From an uncultured Micrococcales bacterium (GTDB lineage: Bacteria > Actinomycetota > Actinomycetes > S36-B12 > UBA10799), in assembly GCA_937952095.1 (NCBI GenBank), contig CALFYG010000142.1:1-17359 (forward strand): 17,359 bases of DNA. The letters are read 5' to 3'. Numbering within the stretch: the first letter of the stretch is position 1; each line of letters starts with the position of its first letter. Shown here piece by piece: positions 14,383-17,359 of the stretch. The notes beneath the pieces are model-generated. The model made no database searches, was not told the DNA's origin, and saw only the letters and a list, made by a program, of their open reading frames with translations. The position numbers and the translations under genes were made by a program.

Positions 14383-15576
14383 GTGACCGAGGAAGAGCCT
14401 CGCCGCGCCGCCCGACTCCACACCGCGGCGATTCTCGCCGTCTACGCCATCCAGGGGCTCGCCTTCGGCGCGCTCGTCGTCCGGGTCCCGTCGTTGCAGG
14501 ACCAGGTCGGCGTCACGACCGACACCCTGGCGCTCGGTCTGGCACTGGTGCCGGTCGTCGCGGGCATTGGTTCCATTCTGAGCGGGATGCTGGTGCATCA
14601 TCGCGGATCCCGACTGGTGTTGCGTCTGACGGCTCCGCTGGTCCCACTCGCTGTCCTGGTCGCCTCGGCATCGTCCACGATCGACAGCCTGCTGTTCTGG
14701 CTCGCTGTGACCGGCCTTCTGCTCGGGGCGGCTGACGCCGCCATGGCCATCCAGGCGGTGATCATCCAGCGGGTGCACCAACGGCCGGTCATCGGCAGGG
14801 GCTATGCACTCTTCGCGGTCGGCGGCATTGTGGCCTCGGTGCTGGCCTCGGTGACCACCGCGGCGGGCTGGCCGCCGGCACAGACGGCGATGGTGGTCGC
14901 GGCGATCGGGGTGCCCGTCTCGTTCCTGGCAGGGCTGTTTCTCAGCCACGAGCGCTACGTCGAGCAGACCGGTGCGGGAGTCGGCACCGAAGTCTCAGCT
15001 GTGCGACGGCTAGCTGCGCCCGCTCTCGCCGTGGTGTGTGCCCAGGTGATCGACGCTGCGGTCAGCACGTGGGCGGCTTTGTTCCTGCATGCCGGGCTCG
15101 GCATCGATGAGGCGGGAGCGGCGCTCGGCTACGGAGCCTACGCCCTCGCGTCGACGACCGCCCGGCTGATCACCGACCGGGCACTCGCAACCCGTGCCCC
15201 CGGGCGGTTGGTGCTGATGGCAGTGGGCCTGGGTGCCCTCGGTGCAGTGGCGCTGGCCTTCAGTAGCAGCCTGCCGGCGGCCCTCGTCGCTCTCGGGTTC
15301 TTGGGTTTTGGGGTCGGTCCGATCGTGCCGAGCGCCTTCGTAACACTGGGTCGCGACCCGCGCAGCGTGCCGCGTGACGTGGCGCGCCTCAACGCGTGCA
15401 ACTACATCGGATACCTGATCGGGACGCCGATGGTCAGCACCGTGGCGGCCACGGCCGGTGTCACCCTGTCGATACCTGTCACTGCCTCGGTTCTGATCGG
15501 CGCTGTCCCGCTGGCGCGCCGCGTTTCGGAGGACGGTTCATCCTCGTCCCGGCGTGCTGTGGCGGGGGACGGGTGA
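14383..15576 (+). CDS. MFS transporter
   Basis: 397-residue major facilitator superfamily permease with about 12 hydrophobic segments, in two six-helix halves split by a polar loop near 190-210 (LSHERYVEQTGAG). The first half carries a loose motif A equivalent, GMLVHHRGSRLVLR (helix 2-3 loop). The second has RLNACNYIGYLIGTPMV, a segment typical of the YbjJ-like sugar/drug group. It likely exports or imports a small solute with protons. The GTG at 14383 is chosen because it begins just before the first helix and keeps 23 bp from the preceding stop; no good Shine-Dalgarno is visible, so the start is less certain and translation may depend on coupling. Same strand and close spacing place it in the TetR-controlled operon after the dioxygenase. 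Substrate unknown. Confidence 0.85.
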   Translation: MTEEEPRRAARLHTAAILAVYAIQGLAFGALVVRVPSLQDQVGVTTDTLALGLALVPVVAGIGSILSGMLVHHRGSRLVLRLTAPLVPLAVLVASASSTIDSLLFWLAVTGLLLGAADAAMAIQAVIIQRVHQRPVIGRGYALFAVGGIVASVLASVTTAAGWPPAQTAMVVAAIGVPVSFLAGLFLSHERYVEQTGAGVGTEVSAVRRLAAPALAVVCAQVIDAAVSTWAALFLHAGLGIDEAGAALGYGAYALASTTARLITDRALATRAPGRLVLMAVGLGALGAVALAFSSSLPAALVALGFLGFGVGPIVPSAFVTLGRDPRSVPRDVARLNACNYIGYLIGTPMVSTVAATAGVTLSIPVTASVLIGAVPLARRVSEDGSSSSRRAVAGDG

Positions 15577-15667
15577 GCAGCGTACGAGGGCTGATCTCCG
15601 GTCCGTCTCGTAAGACCCGAAATGCCATCCAGAGGCGTCCGGAGTCGGTTAGTCAAAGGAGGCACAC

Positions 15668-16063
15668 GTGAATAGAGTGACGAGCGCACGCGCACTGCTC
15701 TGGACCGAAGCAGCACTCTTCGCCTTGTTCGGTGTCGGCTTCCTCGTCGCACCGGCGGCATTGGCTGAAGTGATCACCGGTGCACCACCTGGCGCCGCGT
15801 CCGCAGCGATCGACCTGCGTGCCACATACGGCGGGTTGGCCCTGGGGCTGGCACTGACGTGGCTGCTGCTCGATCGGGCCGGCCACGCTCGGCTTGGCCT
15901 GATGTCCGCTGGCATGGTCTTGAGTTGTGTGGCGCTCGGCCGAATCGTGGGGATGATCGTGGAGAGCTCTCCCAATGCCTTCATGTGGCTGCTGCTGATC
16001 TCAGAAGTCGTCTTCGCTGGGCTGAGTCTTGGTGTGGCGCGCACCGCGGTGGACTCGCCCTAG
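15668..16063 (+). CDS. DUF4345 family membrane protein
   Basis: 131 residues with four hydrophobic helices at about 12-34, 50-69, 75-98 and 103-124. The signature LRATYGGLALGLAL (50-63), followed by the GRIVGMIVES segment (91-100), is characteristic of DUF4345 as I recall it; function unknown. The GTG at 15668 follows a strong AAAGGAGG (15655-15662) five nt upstream. A 91-bp gap separates it from the MFS gene, so it may have its own promoter or be the last gene of the operon; I see no clear -10 in the gap. A hairpin starts directly after its stop codon, ending the locus. Confidence 0.8.
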   Translation: MNRVTSARALLWTEAALFALFGVGFLVAPAALAEVITGAPPGAASAAIDLRATYGGLALGLALTWLLLDRAGHARLGLMSAGMVLSCVALGRIVGMIVESSPNAFMWLLLISEVVFAGLSLGVARTAVDSP

Positions 16064-16087
16064 CGCAACCACGGGGGCCGTGTTGCG
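16064..16087 (+). terminator. Terminator hairpin closing the efflux/oxygenase locus
   Basis: CGCAAC (16064-16069) pairs with GTTGCG (16082-16087) and ACGG (16071-16074) with CCGT (16078-16081), a 10-bp stem with one bulged C and a GGG loop, beginning at the base after the DUF4345 stop. No T-run follows. Confidence 0.7.
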
Positions 16088-16100
16088 GACCTGGGCGTGT

Positions 16101-16247
16101 CTCACAGCCATAACCCTCATCGACGCCGACACCGGCGAGATCATCCGCGACCTGAACCTCGACCCAACCCGTGACTACCAACCCTTCGGCAGACCCCCGG
16201 CACACCAACGCGGCGCACGCAGAAAGGAGAACAACCCCCAGACGTAA
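16101..16247 (+). pseudogene. C-terminal remnant of an integrase-core transposase (IS481-like)
   Basis: About 48 codons in one frame contain TLIDADTGEIIRDLNLDPTR then DYQPFGRPP and a basic tail ending at a TAA (16245-16247). This is the typical C-terminus of actinobacterial IS481-type DDE transposases (IDADTGE...LDPTRDYQP), as I recall it. The DDE catalytic core is absent: upstream lies the DUF4345 gene and its terminator. The sequence after the stop contains GTCGCGAGAC (16251-16260), possibly a leftover of the element's end. It is a dead fragment, and its family could instead be a related rve-type group. Confidence 0.7.
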
Positions 16248-16293
16248 CAAAGTCGCGAGACGCCGGTTAACGATTCCCGCGAGTTCACAAAAG

Positions 16294-16322
16294 CGCGCCC
16301 GGAGGGATTCGAACCCCCAACC
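16294..16322 (-). other. Probable attachment site: 3' fragment of a tRNA gene (tRNA-Arg-like)
   Basis: Read on the minus strand, five Gs (16318-16314), the T loop TTCGAAT (16313-16307) and CCCTC (16306-16302) make a complete T arm with one G-U pair, followed by a 3' acceptor strand CGGGCGC (16301-16295) and discriminator G (16294). Preceding GGTT (16322-16319) fits a variable loop. The 5' half (which should start GCGCCCG), D arm and anticodon arm are missing. Such 3' fragments are left at the far end of an element integrated into a tRNA gene; a tyrosine integrase lies 500 bp away. The GCGCCCG acceptor suggests tRNA-Arg, from memory only. Confidence 0.72.
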
Positions 16323-16326
16323 GACC

Positions 16327-16365
16327 GGGTCCCGTCAGGGGGTCCATGTGGGTCCATCGGGGTCC
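16327..16365. repeat. GGGTCC iterons, three at exact 10-bp spacing
   Basis: GGGTCC occurs at 16340-16345, 16350-16355 and 16360-16365, exactly one helical turn apart, with a fourth copy at 16327-16332 thirteen bp before the first. The spacers are ATGT, ATCG and GGTT. They lie on the element side of the tRNA fragment, the place where integrase arm-type or excisionase sites are found. Confidence 0.65.
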
Positions 16366-16405
16366 GGTTTGTGGGGGAGCGGCCCACCCCGAACGACCCG
16401 GAACG

Positions 16406-16445
16406 GTAGTGAACGCTTCCGCGTTGTCACACGCGTTGCTACACG
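16406..16445. repeat. AACGC/GCGTT repeat cluster upstream of the small element ORF
   Basis: CGCGTTG is repeated at 16420-16426 and 16432-16438 as part of two 12-bp direct units matching at 10 of 12 positions. A GTAG-TG-AACGC block (16406-16416) is the inverted counterpart of GCGTTGCTAC (16433-16442) apart from a one-base length difference. This arrangement, 45-80 bp before the ATG at 16489, looks like an operator or accessory-protein binding cluster. Confidence 0.45.
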
Positions 16446-16488
16446 AGAACGTGGTAGGTGCGTTCGAGCATGAGGGTAAGGGCGGATC

Positions 16489-16791
16489 ATGGCGCTCACC
16501 TATGACAGTCGGGCAGCGGCTGGAACACTGATTCAGTCGTACGTGAGGATCAAGGAGGCTCGGCAGAACGACACCCCAGGACTCCCTACGTTGGTGGCTA
16601 CTTTCAAGGGGGTGTGCCAGGGAGTCGGTGCCGCGATTGGGATGAACTCAGAGGTCTTGCGCAACATCACCAAGGCCTATGTGGACTCGGATGCGAGGGC
16701 CTACTCGGAGGCCCGTACAGATTCCATACTGTCCGACGAAAAGTGGAACGCCTATTGCGACGGCCTGGCTGAGAAACTTGAGAAGTGGTAA
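16489..16791 (+). CDS. Hypothetical protein of the integrated element
   Basis: 100 residues, soluble and mostly helical-looking, beginning MALTYDSRAAAGTLIQSYVR and ending DGLAEKLEKW. No family or DNA-binding motif recognised. By eye GC3 is about 72%, clearly below the neighbouring chromosomal genes, which fits horizontally acquired DNA. There is only a weak GGGCGG site before the ATG at 16489 and no clear -10. It lies between the attachment site and the integrase, converging on the integrase with 37 bp between stops. Position would allow an excisionase or regulator, but nothing in the sequence shows that. Confidence 0.6.
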   Translation: MALTYDSRAAAGTLIQSYVRIKEARQNDTPGLPTLVATFKGVCQGVGAAIGMNSEVLRNITKAYVDSDARAYSEARTDSILSDEKWNAYCDGLAEKLEKW

Positions 16792-16828
16792 GCGGGATCG
16801 GTGGCTTCGCTCGGAGATCCGTGCGCGC

Positions 16829-17359
16829 TCACCCCAACGCCCGTTCGATCGCCGCGCCGGCCTCGGCCACCAGACGCGCTGTGACGTGGCTGTATGTGTC
16901 CTCCGTGATCCGCGTCGACGAGTGACCGAGCAGCTCGGACACCACCTTCATCGGCACACCCTCCTCAAGTAGCAGCGTCGCCGTGGCGTGCCGCAGGCTG
17001 TGCGGTGTCGCACCGGGGCAGATGGCCGGGCGGGCCTTCGCCGGGTCGTCGCGGGCAACGCCGTTCGTGATCGGCTTGAACCGCTTGTGGGCGTTGTGCG
17101 GGTCCCAGTAGGTGCCGCAGTCGCTGGACAGCACGTAGTCGTGCGCGATGTCCCACCAGATCGCGCGCAGACGCTCGGCGGCCTGCTGCTTGCGCCACTC
17201 CCGCAGGATCTCGGCGAGCGTCGGCGTCATCGGCACCGCTCGCGACTTGTCGCCCTTGCCGTTGCGGATCACGATTCGCTCATCGTTCACGTCCGACCAT
17301 TCGATGCCCATCGCCTCGGAGATCCGGCAGCCGGTATAGCCGAGCACCGCCACGAAGGC
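16829..17359 (-). CDS. Tyrosine recombinase/integrase, partial (5' end outside window)
   Basis: C-terminal catalytic domain of a phage/ICE-type tyrosine integrase; 176 codons are visible. Open frame continues past the right edge (the GTG at 17353 is internal: the frame before it reads Ala-Phe). The catalytic residues are all present: first Arg in GYTGCRISEA, Lys in IRNGKGDKSRAVPM, the HxxR box HSLRHATATLLLEEG, the second His in LLGHSSTRIT, and the nucleophile Tyr in EDTYSHV near the C-terminus. It cuts and rejoins DNA through a 3'-phosphotyrosine to insert or excise the element at attachment sites. Its N-terminal arm-binding and core-binding domains lie outside. Its 3' end faces the tRNA-fragment att site about 500 bp away. 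Functional integrity looks likely for the visible part. Confidence 0.93.
   Translation of the reverse strand, partial: AFVAVLGYTGCRISEAMGIEWSDVNDERIVIRNGKGDKSRAVPMTPTLAEILREWRKQQAAERLRAIWWDIAHDYVLSSDCGTYWDPHNAHKRFKPITNGVARDDPAKARPAICPGATPHSLRHATATLLLEEGVPMKVVSELLGHSSTRITEDTYSHVTARLVAEAGAAIERALG

Larger units (their letters stand above)
16064..16488. other. 425-bp junction region: terminator, transposase remnant, attachment site, iterons
   Basis: No intact gene. In order it holds the terminator hairpin (16064-16087), a transposase C-terminal fragment (to 16247), the 3' fragment of a tRNA on the minus strand (16294-16322), GGGTCC repeats (16327-16365) and a cluster of CGCGTTG/AACGC repeats (16406-16445) before the small ORF at 16489. 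The tRNA fragment marks the change from chromosome (left) to integrated element (right). Confidence 0.6.

Noticed and set aside
14335..14949. 204-codon minus-strand frame opposite the MFS gene
   Set aside because: Antisense frame with Gln/Arg/Asp-rich composition and no recognisable domain.
16294..16340. A complete, functional tRNA gene
   Set aside because: Only the T arm and 3' acceptor strand are present; no D arm, anticodon arm or 5' acceptor strand can be found on the 5' side.
16327..16365. CRISPR array
   Set aside because: Repeats are 6 bp with 4-bp spacers, far too short, and no cas gene is near.

Overview
The window reads as a chromosomal segment of a high-GC Gram-positive bacterium (Actinomycetota). 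Codon third positions are mostly G or C. Several genes start about 6-8 nt after a TAnnnT-type -10 box with no ribosome binding site, which is the leaderless layout common in this phylum. One gene matches, from memory of the family, the mycobacterial Rv3520c-type F420-dependent oxidoreductases. I cannot name the genus.

Layout. Positions 1-7339 hold metabolic genes: a class I fructose-bisphosphate aldolase cut by the left edge, a MalY/PatB-type C-S lyase, a divergent Rv3520c-type luciferase-like oxidoreductase, a phospholipase C-like phosphoesterase without a signal peptide, a small four-helix membrane protein, and GlpD. GlpD and the aldolase both meet glycolysis at triose phosphate, and the phosphoesterase could release phosphorylated or glycerol-containing products; that link is inference. 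Positions 7340-9836 hold a tandem universal stress protein and a divergent PuuP-like amine importer, followed by a clear terminator hairpin. A poorly explained stretch (9837-10235) precedes a lipoprotein serine hydrolase of the beta-lactamase/DD-peptidase fold.

Positions 11669-16087 form the most coherent locus. A TetR repressor is divergent from an SMR efflux gene across a nested direct/inverted-repeat operator. The SMR gene overlaps a DUF5360 membrane gene, which is followed closely by a cupin-PhyH dioxygenase fusion, an MFS transporter and, after a larger gap, a DUF4345 membrane protein and a hairpin. TetR-SMR-DUF5360 resembles what I recall as Bacillus yvaF-yvaE-yvaD. The additions suggest a TetR-controlled unit that oxidises a small compound and exports it. 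That role is inferred and the substrate is unknown.

The right end (16088-17359) is accessory DNA: the C-terminal remnant of an integrase-core (IS481-like) transposase, a 3' fragment of a tRNA (probably tRNA-Arg) acting as a likely attachment site, three helically phased GGGTCC iterons, a 100-residue orphan ORF of lower GC3, and a tyrosine integrase cut by the right edge. By the polarity of the tRNA fragment, the element should extend rightwards out of the window to an intact tRNA gene on the minus strand.
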